Part shown: positions 47,971 through 58,368 of the stretch, one piece after another
How positions within the stretch are numbered: the stretch's first letter is position 1
How the letters are laid out: each line of letters starts with the position of its first letter
Source of the DNA: Endomicrobium sp.
GTDB lineage: Bacteria; Elusimicrobiota; Endomicrobiia; Endomicrobiales; Endomicrobiaceae
Reading direction: 5' to 3'
Assembly: GCA_031266535.1 (NCBI GenBank)
Contig: JAISAS010000004.1
Coordinates: 192,531-256,530 of the forward strand
Length of the DNA: 64,000 nucleotides
The notes under the pieces: generated by a model
The model's database searches: none
Seen by the model: the letters and a program-made list of their open reading frames with translations, nothing else
Told to the model about the DNA's origin: nothing
Made by a program: the position numbers and the translations under genes

Positions 47971-48080
47971 TTATTCAACTACTTCAATAACCACCTTTAA
48001 TTTCTTTTATCTCTACTCGATCTGAATTACCAACTAAAGACTTAGTGATTAAAAGAACTAAATCTTTCTTAAATGCACAT
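47971..48080 (-). pseudogene. khpA: khpA (KH-domain RNA-binding protein) remnant
   Basis: Between rpsP and rimM, where khpA normally lies. From about 48066 the frame reads KKDLVLLITKSLVGNS then DRVEIKEIKGG, a good match to the KhpA N-terminus (KDLVEYIxKxLVDNPxxVxVxExxG). A one-base shift leads directly to VIEVVE and a stop, the family's C-terminal ending. The central part, including the GxxG loop, is deleted. The possible ATG at 48080 is out of frame with the first block. This is a clear deletion scar. Confidence 0.85.
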
Positions 48081-48139
48081 ATTTCTTTTTAATTACTAAT
48101 CAACATATCAACAACATAACAATACAATACATAAATACA

Positions 48140-48388
48140 CTACTTAATCTTTATGAGTGATTTTTTTATTAACGTAGCCACTGTACCTGAAGCTTTAGCT
48201 CCAACACCTAGCCAATAACTCACCCTTTTCACATTAACATCAAACTTATCATTATCAGCAATAGGATCATACCTACCAAGAATCTCAATCGGTTTTCCAT
48301 CTCTTCTTGATCTTCTATCAATTGCTACAATTCTGTAATGAGGCTTTTTAGATCTTCCTTTCCTCTGTAAACGTAACCGAACTACCAC
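48140..48388 (-). CDS. rpsP: 30S ribosomal protein S16
   Basis: Small-subunit protein. VVVRLRLQRKGRSKKPHYRIVAID, then SRRDGKPIEILGRYDP, are typical of S16. The frame opens at 48439, but GGAGG at 48400-48404 followed by a GTG at 48388 gives an 82-residue protein, exactly the usual size and N-terminus. It heads the rpsP-(khpA remnant)-rimM-trmD-rplS operon. Confidence 0.95.
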   Translation of the reverse strand: MVVRLRLQRKGRSKKPHYRIVAIDRRSRRDGKPIEILGRYDPIADNDKFDVNVKRVSYWLGVGAKASGTVATLIKKSLIKIK

Positions 48389-48399
48389 CTGTTTCTTTA

Positions 48400-48404
48400 C
48401 CTCC
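48400..48404 (-). promoter_or_regulatory. ribosome-binding site deciding the rpsP start
   Basis: GGAGG 11 bases upstream of the GTG at 48388. It supports that start over the ATG codons at 48439 and 48406. Confidence 0.6.
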
Positions 48405-48608
48405 ATAACCTCATGTTGAGCATACAAAAAACCCAACAAAAATTATAAACTACACAATTCAACACACAAAATAGATTATATATAAGTAACGCATAAATTG
48501 TCAACTTTAATAGTAAAAACTTTTTTCTTATATTAAATCAATTTTCTTTAACATAAAACTAGCAAATAGTAAATTTAGGTGATAAAATAAGACAATAAAT
48601 AAAATTAA

Positions 48609-50747
48609 TTAAAAACCTTCTTTTTTTTCCAGATTTAAATTTTGTCTTTTATAATCTGAAATTGTTTGATCATGGTATTGTTTTGGAACTGTTCCTTCTT
48701 TAAATGCTTCTAAAAGTATATCTGAAGTTTTATTTAAAGCTAAAAGTCCAGTATTTGAATTAATTAAAGCCAATTCAATATTTTCCGGTTGTATAAAATC
48801 CAGTATTGGTTCTCCATCTAGAACCTCTTTCATAAATTGTGTCCATACTGGACATGCAATTACTCCACCTGTAGATCTACTACCCAATGATATTGAACGA
48901 TCATCATATCCTATCCATACCCCAGCAACTAGTTGTGGTGTATATCCTATAAACCACGCATCACTTGAATTATTTGTTGTGCCCGTTTTACCTGCACACG
49001 GTCTTCCTAAATTTTTCGCCTGCCATCCACTACCTTTTTCTATAACAGCTTTAAGCATATTTGTTATGATAAAGCAAGTCTGTGGAGAAAGAACCTCCTC
49101 ATGATGAGGAATATTTTGTTCCAAAATTTTTCCATATCTATCAGTTATTTTAGTTATAATATAAGGTGTGAATTTAATCCCATCCGAAGCAAAAACTGAA
49201 AAAGCTGACACCATTTCTTGTAAAGTTACATCACTTGACCCCAAAGCAAGAGAAAAAGAATTTATAAGGGGGGTTGTTATACCTAAATTTTTAGCAATTT
49301 GTATAACTTTAATTGGAGTTACACGCATAATTGCTTCAATAGCACATATATTAATAGATAAAGCAATAGCTGTTCTTAACGTCACATGACCTCTATATTT
49401 TTTTCCATAATTTACAGGGACCCAAACTTTATTTGTATTAATTAAATCTTTTTCAGGCATAATCTCAGCTATAGTCTCAATTGTTGTTATATCTCTTGAT
49501 ATTAATTTCCAAGAACCTCCTTCATTAATAAAAACCATAGGTTCATCATTAAAAATAGTTGCAGGAGTAAGTCCATCTTCAATCGCTGCAAGATATACAA
49601 ATGGTTTAAATGATGAACCAGGTTGACGTTTAGCCTGAACAGCCCTATTAAATTGAGATTCTCTAAAACTACGTCCACCTACCATAGCTCTTATTGCACC
49701 GTTTTTAGGATCTATAGCTATTAACGCACCTTGTACTTTTACAAATTTTTGTTTTGCTCTATTAAAAGTCTTAAACTTACTTTCATCAAATTTTGTAAGC
49801 GCAACTTCAATTATTTTTTCAGCAGCAACTTGAGCTCGCATATCTAAAGTAGTATAGATTGAAAGTCCTGCATTAAATAAAATATTTGTTCCATATTTTG
49901 ATTCAAGAATCACTCTTAAAAGTTCTAAAAAATAATCTCCTACATTTTCTATTTTTTCTTTTATAGGAAGAGGAACCTCAAATGCTTCTTTTTCTTGCTC
50001 TTTTGTAATATAACCTAATTTTCTCATCCTAGATAGAACAAAATTCCTTCTAATAAGAGCTTTTTTTGAATTTCTAAATGGATTATAATAATTTGGAGAT
50101 TTCGGTATAGCCGCAAGCATTGCACATTCTGCAAGATTTAAATTTGCAATATCCTTATTAAAATATACTAAAGATGCTGTTTGAGCTCCATAAGCTCCAC
50201 TTCCGAAATATATCTGATTTATATAGAATTGTAAAATTTCATATTTAGAATATTTTTTTTCAAGTTGTATAGTTAACAATATTTCTTTAATTTTTCTAGG
50301 AAATGTTTTTTCACGTGTTAAAAATATAGTCTTTGCTAATTGTTGTGTTATTGTTGACCCACCTCCCTCGATTTTTCCATTTAAAAGAATTCTCAAAGTA
50401 GCCCGTATAATTCCTTTGATAGAAATACCCCAATGTTTAAAAAAATCATTATCTTCAACAGATATAAAAGCATTTTGAAGATTAATCGGTATTTCATTAA
50501 TAGATACAAGAATACGTCTTTCTGTAAAAAATTCAGATATTAAATTATCATTTTTATCATAAATTTTAGTTGACAAATTAGGAATATAATTATTAAGTTG
50601 TTGTATAGACGGTAAATTATTTATAAAATTTATTACAATTTTACTAGCTAAAATTATTATTAACATTACTATAATAATTAATGTAAATGATTTTGAAAAA
50701 AATTTATTTTTTAATTTATTTTGTCGTATCATGCTCGTATGGTTCAA
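48609..50747 (-). CDS. penicillin-binding protein 1A (bifunctional)
   Basis: Class A PBP of 712 residues that polymerises and crosslinks peptidoglycan. A transmembrane helix (about 21-45) is followed by the GT51 domain with EDNDFFKHWGIS and GGSTITQQLAK. The transpeptidase domain has the SxxK motif in PGSSFKPF, SIN (SxN) and KTGTTNNSSDAWF. All catalytic motifs are intact. The length is a little shorter than E. coli PBP1a. It stands alone, with a 770-base gap upstream. Confidence 0.94.
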   Translation of the reverse strand: MNHTSMIRQNKLKNKFFSKSFTLIIIVMLIIILASKIVINFINNLPSIQQLNNYIPNLSTKIYDKNDNLISEFFTERRILVSINEIPINLQNAFISVEDNDFFKHWGISIKGIIRATLRILLNGKIEGGGSTITQQLAKTIFLTREKTFPRKIKEILLTIQLEKKYSKYEILQFYINQIYFGSGAYGAQTASLVYFNKDIANLNLAECAMLAAIPKSPNYYNPFRNSKKALIRRNFVLSRMRKLGYITKEQEKEAFEVPLPIKEKIENVGDYFLELLRVILESKYGTNILFNAGLSIYTTLDMRAQVAAEKIIEVALTKFDESKFKTFNRAKQKFVKVQGALIAIDPKNGAIRAMVGGRSFRESQFNRAVQAKRQPGSSFKPFVYLAAIEDGLTPATIFNDEPMVFINEGGSWKLISRDITTIETIAEIMPEKDLINTNKVWVPVNYGKKYRGHVTLRTAIALSINICAIEAIMRVTPIKVIQIAKNLGITTPLINSFSLALGSSDVTLQEMVSAFSVFASDGIKFTPYIITKITDRYGKILEQNIPHHEEVLSPQTCFIITNMLKAVIEKGSGWQAKNLGRPCAGKTGTTNNSSDAWFIGYTPQLVAGVWIGYDDRSISLGSRSTGGVIACPVWTQFMKEVLDGEPILDFIQPENIELALINSNTGLLALNKTSDILLEAFKEGTVPKQYHDQTISDYKRQNLNLEKKEGF

Positions 50748-51520
50748 AAATATTCATTATTCATCATATTAAAATAAGTCAAATATTTAATTAAAACGCT
50801 AACTTATATGGGTTCCAAAGCACCCCCCCCTAAAAACTTTTTAAACTTTCCTAATTATTTCAAAAAAATCATTGTGTAAAAAATCTCTCGACCACATAAT
50901 TTCTACGATCTTTCATAATTTTATGGTTATTAGCTATAATTATTTCTAAAATGGTCAAATAATTTATCAGAAACTTCTGTATTTTTTACATACGCAAAAC
51001 ATCTTTAAAAATATGAGTCATCAACATCATATATTTTATTTAAGATTTTTTCTTTTAATAGATTAAAACATAATATGGAATTTTAAAACACCAAAAATCG
51101 AACATACTAAAAATTATTCCCATATCCTACACTTAATTTATCCGTAGTAACAAAATTTAAAACTATTATCACTCTCCAGACGAAGACGTTTTAAGTATAA
51201 GTAACTACTTTCAGAACAAATTGCAAAATTATTTTATTAACAAAATTCTGTATATGTTGTATTCGTTTCTTCCAAGAGAAATAACTGCTTCACAATAACG
51301 AGTAAATATATTTAAGAAATACTTTTAACTTTCTTTTCAATTTCATTAAGTTCCTTACAAAAAAAATTCAAGTTGAATTATTAAAAACAGTACAATGCTT
51401 TGCGATATAAATACTTAATACCTCTAACAAATTTACACTAGATTAATTATACATATACAAAATTTCTTAATTTAACATTCCATATTCTTTTTTAATCATT
51501 TTTTTTATTTTTTTATATAT
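50748..51520. other. 770-base gene-free stretch downstream of lpxC-fabZ
   Basis: A/T-rich with stops in all frames. On the minus strand GGGGGGGGTG occurs at about 50820-50829. A minus-strand stretch near 51250-51310 reads EAVISLGRNEYNIYRIL for a short distance without a recognised family. lpxA often follows lpxC-fabZ, but I see no hexapeptide repeats here. It may hold a decayed gene. Confidence 0.45.
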
Positions 51521-52912
51521 CTAACTTTCACTTGCAACTTTGTTTCTATCAACTTTATCAACAATAACAAACATAAACTCAGCTTCTGCCGTCAACTTTC
51601 CATCAACATAGGCTTCACCTTTCATTTTTCCACGTCTTCCGCTATCTTTTAACACTTCAACCTTAAGTTCAAGAACATCTCCAGGTTTTACTGGTCTACG
51701 AAACTTTGCTTTATCTATAGACGTAAAATATGCAAGACAACCCCTAAGTTTAGGCCTTGAGAGAAACATAACACATGATGTTTGAGCCATTGCTTCAATA
51801 ATTAAAACACCAGGCATTATAGGAAATCCTGGAAAATGTCCTTGAAAAAAATTTTCATTAGCACTCACACACTTATATCCTATAGCTTTCAAAGGACTTG
51901 CAACATTTATTTTCACTTTATCAATCATCAAAAATGGATATCTATGAGGAATATAATTCAAAATCTCTTCTAATCCTAATATTTTTTCTGTTTCTGTTTC
52001 TGTTTCTATAAAACTTAGATTCATCGTACTTTTGTCCGTTATATTATTTGCAATTTCATCTTTTTCAACAACTGCTTTTTTTAAAAATTCTTTTACAAAA
52101 TTTATATTATTGTTATGACCTGGCTTATCAGCAATTATTTTAGCTTTTATAGGTCTGCCTGCCAAATATAAATCTCCTATTAAGTCAAGAATTTTATGCC
52201 TTACAAATTCATCTTTATAACGTAATGGTTCTTTATTATGTATTCCATTTAACGCTATAACTATTGCATTATCCATGGATCCACCTAAAGCAAGTCCCTT
52301 TTTTTGTAAAACTTCTATTTCATAGTCAAAACAAAATGTTTTTGCAGAAGCAATATGTGTTAAATAAAAATTCTTATCTAAATTTTTTAAAATCATTTTT
52401 TGAAATCTTAGAAATGGATGATCAAATCCTATGGTACATTCTATCTCAAGTTGTTCTGATGGTTGTGCAAATATTTTTGTTTTACCAGATTCAAAATATA
52501 CAGATTCTTTTAAAACATAATATTCTTTAACAGCACTAAATTCCTTCAATCCTCCATTTAATAGAATTTCTGTAAATATTTTTGCACTACCATCTAAGAT
52601 AGGAGGCTCGCTATTGCTCAATTCTATAATTAAATTATCTATACCTAAAGCAAAACAAGCCGACATAATATGTTCTATTGTATGAATTTTTATACCATTT
52701 TTTTCAATAACTGTTCCTCTTACAGCTGATCCTGCAATAGTATTTGATAAAAGAGCTTCAACCACAGGATTACCAGGTAAATCCGTTCTAATAAATTTAA
52801 TACCATATCCAGAGTCAGGAGCAGGTTTAAAAATAATAACACTTTTATTTCCTGTGTGGAGTCCTATACCTTCCACGGAAACTTCTTTTAAAATAGTTGT
52901 TTGCTTAGCCAT
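51521..52912 (-). CDS. bifunctional LpxC-FabZ fusion
   Basis: A 463-residue fusion. Residues 1 to about 290 are UDP-3-O-acyl-GlcNAc deacetylase LpxC ([17 protein letters not shown] and [14 protein letters not shown] with zinc ligands). Residues about 325-463 are the (3R)-hydroxyacyl-ACP dehydratase FabZ ([11 protein letters not shown] and [20 protein letters not shown]). LpxC commits to lipid A; FabZ makes the acyl chains, so the fusion ties both pathways together. Such fusions are known in several diderm phyla. The linker has an ETETETE repeat. The gene overlaps lpxD by 8 bases. Confidence 0.94.
   Translation of the reverse strand: MAKQTTILKEVSVEGIGLHTGNKSVIIFKPAPDSGYGIKFIRTDLPGNPVVEALLSNTIAGSAVRGTVIEKNGIKIHTIEHIMSACFALGIDNLIIELSNSEPPILDGSAKIFTEILLNGGLKEFSAVKEYYVLKESVYFESGKTKIFAQPSEQLEIECTIGFDHPFLRFQKMILKNLDKNFYLTHIASAKTFCFDYEIEVLQKKGLALGGSMDNAIVIALNGIHNKEPLRYKDEFVRHKILDLIGDLYLAGRPIKAKIIADKPGHNNNINFVKEFLKKAVVEKDEIANNITDKSTMNLSFIETETETEKILGLEEILNYIPHRYPFLMIDKVKINVASPLKAIGYKCVSANENFFQGHFPGFPIMPGVLIIEAMAQTSCVMFLSRPKLRGCLAYFTSIDKAKFRRPVKPGDVLELKVEVLKDSGRRGKMKGEAYVDGKLTAEAEFMFVIVDKVDRNKVASES
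51985..52008 (-). repeat. hexanucleotide tandem repeat in the LpxC-FabZ linker
   Basis: Three perfect copies of TTTCTG (plus strand) and a fourth ending in A, encoding the ETETETE linker. The unit is six bases, so copy number changes would keep the frame and only alter linker length. Confidence 0.7.
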
Positions 52913-53954
52913 ATCTATTATTTTTTTTACCTATCTTTAATTTTTTTTTAATTTGATTCAAATCTTTATACATTTCCGGTAATTTTCTCATCAATGTCCT
53001 TATTTTAATACTTTGATTTATGGGGGCTATAGGATTCCCACCAACTTGTTTATCATCTCCTATATTTTTTGAAACACCTGACTGACTTGCTATCATTACA
53101 TTGTTACCTATTTTTAAATGTCCAGCAAGTCCTGTTTGACCACCTATTGTTACATCATTTCCAAGATTAGTTGATCCTGCTATACCAGTTTGAGCAACAA
53201 TTATACAATTTTCACCAATCTGAACGTTATGTGCTATTTGAACAAGATTATCAACCTTTGTCCAATTCCCTATTCTCGTAGTATCAAATGTGGCTCTATC
53301 AACTGTAGTGTTTGCACCTATTTCAACATCATTTCCTATCTCAACTCTACCTATTTGAGGTATTTTATGTGTTCTATTTTTTATTTTTATAAAACCAAAA
53401 CCATCGCCACCTATAACAACTCCCGGTTGAATAGTAACTCTATCCCCTATTACAGTATTTTCTCTTATGACGACATTAGGGTATATAAGACAATTTTCTC
53501 CAATTTTTACATTTTTACCTATATAAACATTAGGGAATATCCTTACATTATCACCTATTTTAACTTCATTTTCAATAACAACATTTTGCCCTACATAAAC
53601 ATTTTTTCCGATCTTTGCATCATTCGATATTGAAGCTGATTCATGTACACTTCCTACTATTGAATTTAATCTCTCTTTTTCAATAATAGAAAGTACAATA
53701 CTGTAAGCATACTGTGGATTCAATACTTTAATAAAATTCTTGTTTTTAATTTTAGAAATATCCATATCAGTTCTAACTAAAATAACTCCTGCTTTGCTTT
53801 TTAAAGCTAAAGATAAATATTTTAAATTTCCTAAGAAAGAAATTTCATTTTTCTTAGCATTTGCAAGTTCATTTATTCCAGTTAAAATAATATTACTATC
53901 ACCAACAAGCTCTCCAGAAACAATTTTTGCAAGTTCAAACGAGCTAAGTTCCAT
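52905..53954 (-). CDS. lpxD: UDP-3-O-acylglucosamine N-acyltransferase LpxD
   Basis: Adds the N-linked acyl chain in lipid A synthesis. The 349-residue protein has an N-terminal uridine-binding domain (about 1-100), then left-handed beta-helix hexapeptide repeats (about 105-315: IGKNVY, IGENCL, IGDRVT and others), with GGDGFGF and the catalytic-region IAHNVQIG. The C-terminal helix has KLPEMYKDL. It lies between bamA and lpxC-fabZ. The skp/ompH gene often found here is absent. Confidence 0.95.
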   Translation of the reverse strand: MELSSFELAKIVSGELVGDSNIILTGINELANAKKNEISFLGNLKYLSLALKSKAGVILVRTDMDISKIKNKNFIKVLNPQYAYSIVLSIIEKERLNSIVGSVHESASISNDAKIGKNVYVGQNVVIENEVKIGDNVRIFPNVYIGKNVKIGENCLIYPNVVIRENTVIGDRVTIQPGVVIGGDGFGFIKIKNRTHKIPQIGRVEIGNDVEIGANTTVDRATFDTTRIGNWTKVDNLVQIAHNVQIGENCIIVAQTGIAGSTNLGNDVTIGGQTGLAGHLKIGNNVMIASQSGVSKNIGDDKQVGGNPIAPINQSIKIRTLMRKLPEMYKDLNQIKKKLKIGKKNNRYG

Positions 53955-53987
53955 TTTTTAATTCCTCAATTAACATAATAAAATATC

Positions 53988-56294
53988 TTAAAAAGTATTT
54001 CCAATATTAAAATAAAATTGTTGTAATGCCTCTCCCTTCTTATGATTTAGCCCATAACCCCAATCGAGTCTTAAAGGAAATATTGGAGTTACAAATTTTA
54101 TACCAAAACCAACTCCAGATCGCAAATCTTTCGAACTTGTTCCTAAATGTAGTCTCACATCACTTGAATCTTTCCAAACCCCACCTATATCGTAAAATAT
54201 TAATCCATGAATAACTGGCTTATTTTCTCGAAAAATTAACGGAAATTTATATTCGATGTTAATCAAACACTTAGCTTTACCTCCATTAGAAGGTCCAATT
54301 TCTGTTCTATATGCATAACCTCTAACACTATCCGCTCCACCTAAGTAAAATTTTTCAGATTTAAGAATCCTATGCTGACCAGTAAGTGTTTTAATAACCC
54401 CACATTCAAAATTAACTTTCAATATAAATTTCCAGAAAGTCGGAAAATACCAAGTTGACATAATATTTCCTTTAATAAAATTCTCATTACTCCCTAACAA
54501 AGCACTCGCAAACTCAACATCTACAGATTGTCTATTACCTTTTGAAGGATCGAATATATAATCTCTTGAATCATATACTATTCCTGGAGAAATACTAGAT
54601 ATTCTACTAGAATTAATTTCATCTGATTCTAATTTTTTCTTTACTCTTTCTTTCATATGTAAAAATTCAACATATTCATATTTATACATAGACGATAATG
54701 TTACATAACTATTAATTCTATAGTTTATTTTTGCCATACCACCAATTTTATGTTCATCATAAGTAAGATCTGTTTTTTTCTTATAATCATGCTCTTTTTT
54801 TTGTCTATAATCTCTTTGTTTGTTAAGATCAAACACCCCTAAAGCAAAATCCATATTTTTGTCAAAAACCCATGGATACACCCAATTTATTTGATAATTT
54901 TGTCTTTTTGAACCAAATTCACACGAAAAATTTAATTTTTGAGCTAATCCAAACATATTCATATGTCGCAATTGAAATGATCCTATAAACTCATAAATCG
55001 AAGAATATCCAACACCCATACTAAAAATTCCAGCCTTACCTTCAGTAATAGAAAAATTTAAATCTACAGAATCAGTTGTTTGAAAAAAATGTGGTTCTAC
55101 TTTTTCAATAAAACCCAGATTATTAATTTGTTCAAGACTTCTCTGTAATTTAGTAACTGAAAAAACATCGCCTGATGTCAAAAGAATCTCTCTTCTTATA
55201 ACTTTTTCTTTTGTAGAAATAAGCCCATCAATATGAATATCTCCAACATAAATAATTGAATTTTCTTTAATCAATAAACTTATATCAACAAGACCTTTAG
55301 TACATGTTTTACTAAAAGATGGTATAATTTCAGAGTGTAAATATCCATTATCCAAATAAATTTTAGATATATTCTTTATTGTTTCGATAACTTTATTTTG
55401 ATTAAAAATTTGTCCTTTCTTAATTTTAATTACCCTTTTTATTTTTTTATCATCGATCACAAAATTACCATAAAAAACTACAGAATTAATCTTATACTTC
55501 ACCCCTTCACTAATATTTAATTTTAAAAATATTTTCGTTCTAGATTCATTATACAAAGTGGTTAAGGAAATAAACTTATAATCTATAAAACCATTATTTT
55601 TATAAAACTTTTTTATCAATTTTAAATCATTTCGATATATGTCTTCTTTAAATATTTTTGCTGGTTTCATTTTTATAAATTTAAGGATTTTTTCTTTTTT
55701 AAAATATACAACGCCTTCTACATCAACACCACCGATGACTATTTTATTGTTTTCAGTTATAAGAAAAGTTACTACCATTTTATTCGTATTAGAATCAATA
55801 GTAGGATAAATTTCAATTTTGCAATCAACATAACCATTATCTGCATATAATTTTCTTATACTTCTTTTTGATTTTTCAAGTTTCGAAATATCATAATAAT
55901 CTTTTTCTTTTAAAGCACTTAGATTTTTAAGCTTTCTCTTAGAAAATTTAAAATTTCCTTTAAAAACAATAGATTTTATATAAGGTTTTTCGATAATTAC
56001 ATAAGTAAGTTTACCTGTGTTATCATCAAATTTAGACTCAACATTATCAAAATTTCCTAATTTAAGAATAGAATAAATATCTTTTTTTATAAGATCGCTT
56101 GAATAATAATTACCTTTCTTTAGGCTTATAGATGATAAAATATATTTTAATTCTATATTTTTTAACCCTTTAATCGAAATCTCAGAAATTTTAGTAAAAT
56201 TCGCAATATTCTCTGCAACCTTATCATTGGAATAAACAGAGACAGAAAAAAACATCAAAAATACCGTTAAAACAAGACGACACAACAACTTCAT
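53988..56294 (-). CDS. bamA: outer membrane assembly factor BamA
   Basis: Inserts beta-barrel proteins into the outer membrane. The 768-residue protein has a signal peptide (about 1-22), five POTRA domains (about 35-420, with repeated IKGLKNI, VFKGNFKF, VDVEGVV-type starts) and a 16-strand barrel. The barrel has YDSRDYIFDPSKG, the lid-loop motif VRGY and a C-terminal strand ending in FNIGNTF with a terminal Phe. All are family hallmarks. lpxD and lpxC-fabZ follow. Confidence 0.95.
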   Translation of the reverse strand: MKLLCRLVLTVFLMFFSVSVYSNDKVAENIANFTKISEISIKGLKNIELKYILSSISLKKGNYYSSDLIKKDIYSILKLGNFDNVESKFDDNTGKLTYVIIEKPYIKSIVFKGNFKFSKRKLKNLSALKEKDYYDISKLEKSKRSIRKLYADNGYVDCKIEIYPTIDSNTNKMVVTFLITENNKIVIGGVDVEGVVYFKKEKILKFIKMKPAKIFKEDIYRNDLKLIKKFYKNNGFIDYKFISLTTLYNESRTKIFLKLNISEGVKYKINSVVFYGNFVIDDKKIKRVIKIKKGQIFNQNKVIETIKNISKIYLDNGYLHSEIIPSFSKTCTKGLVDISLLIKENSIIYVGDIHIDGLISTKEKVIRREILLTSGDVFSVTKLQRSLEQINNLGFIEKVEPHFFQTTDSVDLNFSITEGKAGIFSMGVGYSSIYEFIGSFQLRHMNMFGLAQKLNFSCEFGSKRQNYQINWVYPWVFDKNMDFALGVFDLNKQRDYRQKKEHDYKKKTDLTYDEHKIGGMAKINYRINSYVTLSSMYKYEYVEFLHMKERVKKKLESDEINSSRISSISPGIVYDSRDYIFDPSKGNRQSVDVEFASALLGSNENFIKGNIMSTWYFPTFWKFILKVNFECGVIKTLTGQHRILKSEKFYLGGADSVRGYAYRTEIGPSNGGKAKCLINIEYKFPLIFRENKPVIHGLIFYDIGGVWKDSSDVRLHLGTSSKDLRSGVGFGIKFVTPIFPLRLDWGYGLNHKKGEALQQFYFNIGNTF

Positions 56295-56359
56295 TAAAGA
56301 CCTCCATTAAATTACACAAAAACTTGTATAAATCTAGACATCTTAATTTTTTTACTTAC

Positions 56360-56386
56360 TTGTATAATATTTTTGTATAATATTTT
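56360..56386. repeat. short direct repeat upstream of bamA
   Basis: Two adjacent copies of TTGTATAATATTT (13 bases each, one extra T) 65-90 bases before the bamA start. Each contains a TATAAT-like hexamer on both strands, so it may be part of the bamA promoter region. Confidence 0.45.
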
Positions 56387-56441
56387 ATAGTCTTCTTATA
56401 TAGATTCACAAAACAATTTTTCAGAAAGAAACATTATTTTA

Positions 56442-57116
56442 TCATATACTAATTTTACCATCATTGATTTTTATTATTGTATCAGCTTTTAAAGCAAACT
56501 CTTTATTATGAGTAACAAAAATAAGAGTTGAACCAGTTTGCAAAGAATTTTCGAATAATAAATTTTCTATTTCGAGGCCTGTGGACTGATCTAAATTACC
56601 TGTTGGTTCATCAGCAAAAATTATTTTAGGATCATTTATTAAAGCCCTTGCTAAAGCAACTCTTTGTTGCTCTCCTCCAGATAATTCATTTGGAAAATGA
56701 TCTTGCCTATTAAAAAGACCAATTTTCTTTAAAATATACTTTGCATATTTAAATTTTATACTCCTTTCGCTCCATACAGGTAATAAAATATTTTCTAACA
56801 CAGTAAAATCAGACATGAGATAATGAAATTGAAAAATAAATCCTATATTTCTTTTTCTCATATTACATAAATATTCATCATTACACGCAAAACAATCAAT
56901 ATCTCCCATATACATTTTACCATATGTCGGTCTGTCCATAAGTCCTAAAATATGTATCAAAGTACTCTTACCTGATCCAGATGGTCCAATAAAAGCTACT
57001 TTTTGTCCAGATATTATTTCAAAATTAACATTTTTTAATACTTTAACAATTTGCGAATTTTTTTTATTATAGTTATTGATATAATTCTTACTTAAATTTT
57101 TTATCTTTATGTTCAT
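56442..57116 (-). CDS. lolD: lipoprotein-releasing ABC ATPase LolD
   Basis: ATPase of the LolCDE complex that extracts outer-membrane lipoproteins from the inner membrane. The 224-residue MacB-type ATPase has Walker [10 protein letters not shown], the Q-loop [15 protein letters not shown], signature [15 protein letters not shown], Walker [10 protein letters not shown] and the D-loop NLD. It starts 6 bases after lolC/E. MacB and FtsE are close relatives, but the LolC/E partner decides. The Q-loop stretch HYLMSDFT is LolD-like. Confidence 0.92.
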   Translation of the reverse strand: MNIKIKNLSKNYINNYNKKNSQIVKVLKNVNFEIISGQKVAFIGPSGSGKSTLIHILGLMDRPTYGKMYMGDIDCFACNDEYLCNMRKRNIGFIFQFHYLMSDFTVLENILLPVWSERSIKFKYAKYILKKIGLFNRQDHFPNELSGGEQQRVALARALINDPKIIFADEPTGNLDQSTGLEIENLLFENSLQTGSTLIFVTHNKEFALKADTIIKINDGKISI

Positions 57117-57122
57117 TAAATC

Positions 57123-58349
57123 TTATCCATATTTTATAGCCTTAAGCGGATCCAACTTTGAAATTTTATATGCAGGATAAATTCCCGTTAATATCGTAAT
57201 GATAAAAACACTTACAGCAATAATAACTATATCTGACGGTACTATCATTACAGGTAATTTATTAACATAATAAATATCTTCAGGTAATTTGAATATATTA
57301 AAATATTTTAATACAAAACTCACAACAATACCAACTATAATCCCAAAAATATTCCCAATGAATCCTATACTAATTCCTTCATAAAAATATATCTTCGAAA
57401 TCATAAATTTTGAAAATCCCATAGCAGACATTATACCTATATCCTTAAATTTTTGAACACTTAAAAACAAAATATTTGAAATAATATTAAATGCAGCTAT
57501 AAGGACTATAAGCCCTAAAATTAAGAACATCATTATTCTTTCAAGTTTAAGCGCGGAAAAAAGATTTTTATTCATTTCAATCCACGTCTTCACTCTATAC
57601 TTATAATGTAAATTATCTTGTAATTGCGATGCTATCACTACAGCTTTATCAAAATTGTTTATATTTATATCAAAACCAGAAATCTCATCCCACATAGAAA
57701 AAAGTCTTTGCCCTTCATCAAGATCAATAAATCCAAAAAAAGAATCAAAATCATACATACCAAATTCTGCAATAGCTACAATCACAAATTTATGTATTTT
57801 AGGAGCATTTACAAAATCATTTGAAAACATTAAAACAATTTCATCACCTACATTAGAAGCAATATTTTTTGCTAATTCTTTGCCTAGTATTATTGATTTT
57901 TTTCCTATTTTTTTGTTATCAAAACTTATGTTTGAAACTTTTATTTGTTTTGAAATATTTAGTATTTTATTTTCTTCCTCATAATTTACAGCCTTCACCA
58001 ATATGTTAGTTAAAACTGATGAGTTAAAACTTCTTATAATACCCTGTCTACATATAAATGGAGAAATATATAAAACAGATTTATTTTCTTTAATTTTATT
58101 TTCAATGGTAAGGTAATTTTTAAATGCAGATTCATTTTTAGTAACAATTATATGTGGCTGCACCCCTAGAATTTTATTTCGTATATCATTCTGAAATCCA
58201 TTCATAATTGCCAGCGCAACTATAAGAACTGCTACTCCCAAGGCAGTACCACCAACAGCCACGAAAGTAGTAAGCGTAGAAAAAAAACCACTCCTTCTTG
58301 CTTTTAAATATCTAAAAGCTATAAAAAATTCTACTGGTAGCATATACAT
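57123..58349 (-). CDS. lipoprotein-releasing permease LolC/LolE
   Basis: Membrane subunit partnering LolD. The 408-residue protein has one N-terminal helix (about 22-48, with VGGTALGVAVLIVALAIMNGF), a large periplasmic domain (about 50-265) and three C-terminal helices, ending with the family YPAYKISKLDPLKAI. There is only one such gene here, so the complex may use a homodimer of this protein. The start may be the third codon. It follows lysS by 19 bases. Confidence 0.93.
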   Translation of the reverse strand: MYMLPVEFFIAFRYLKARRSGFFSTLTTFVAVGGTALGVAVLIVALAIMNGFQNDIRNKILGVQPHIIVTKNESAFKNYLTIENKIKENKSVLYISPFICRQGIIRSFNSSVLTNILVKAVNYEEENKILNISKQIKVSNISFDNKKIGKKSIILGKELAKNIASNVGDEIVLMFSNDFVNAPKIHKFVIVAIAEFGMYDFDSFFGFIDLDEGQRLFSMWDEISGFDININNFDKAVVIASQLQDNLHYKYRVKTWIEMNKNLFSALKLERIMMFLILGLIVLIAAFNIISNILFLSVQKFKDIGIMSAMGFSKFMISKIYFYEGISIGFIGNIFGIIVGIVVSFVLKYFNIFKLPEDIYYVNKLPVMIVPSDIVIIAVSVFIITILTGIYPAYKISKLDPLKAIKYG

Positions 58350-58368
58350 GAATATACCATAAAAAATC

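Noticed and set aside
48600-50830. SRP RNA or RNase P RNA near the G8 tract
   Set aside because: The conserved SRP (GGAAG...AGC) and RNase P cores were not found on either strand.
53190-53633. 147-codon open frame on the plus strand inside lpxD
   Set aside because: It is the antisense shadow of the hexapeptide repeats, with no family motif or ribosome-binding site.
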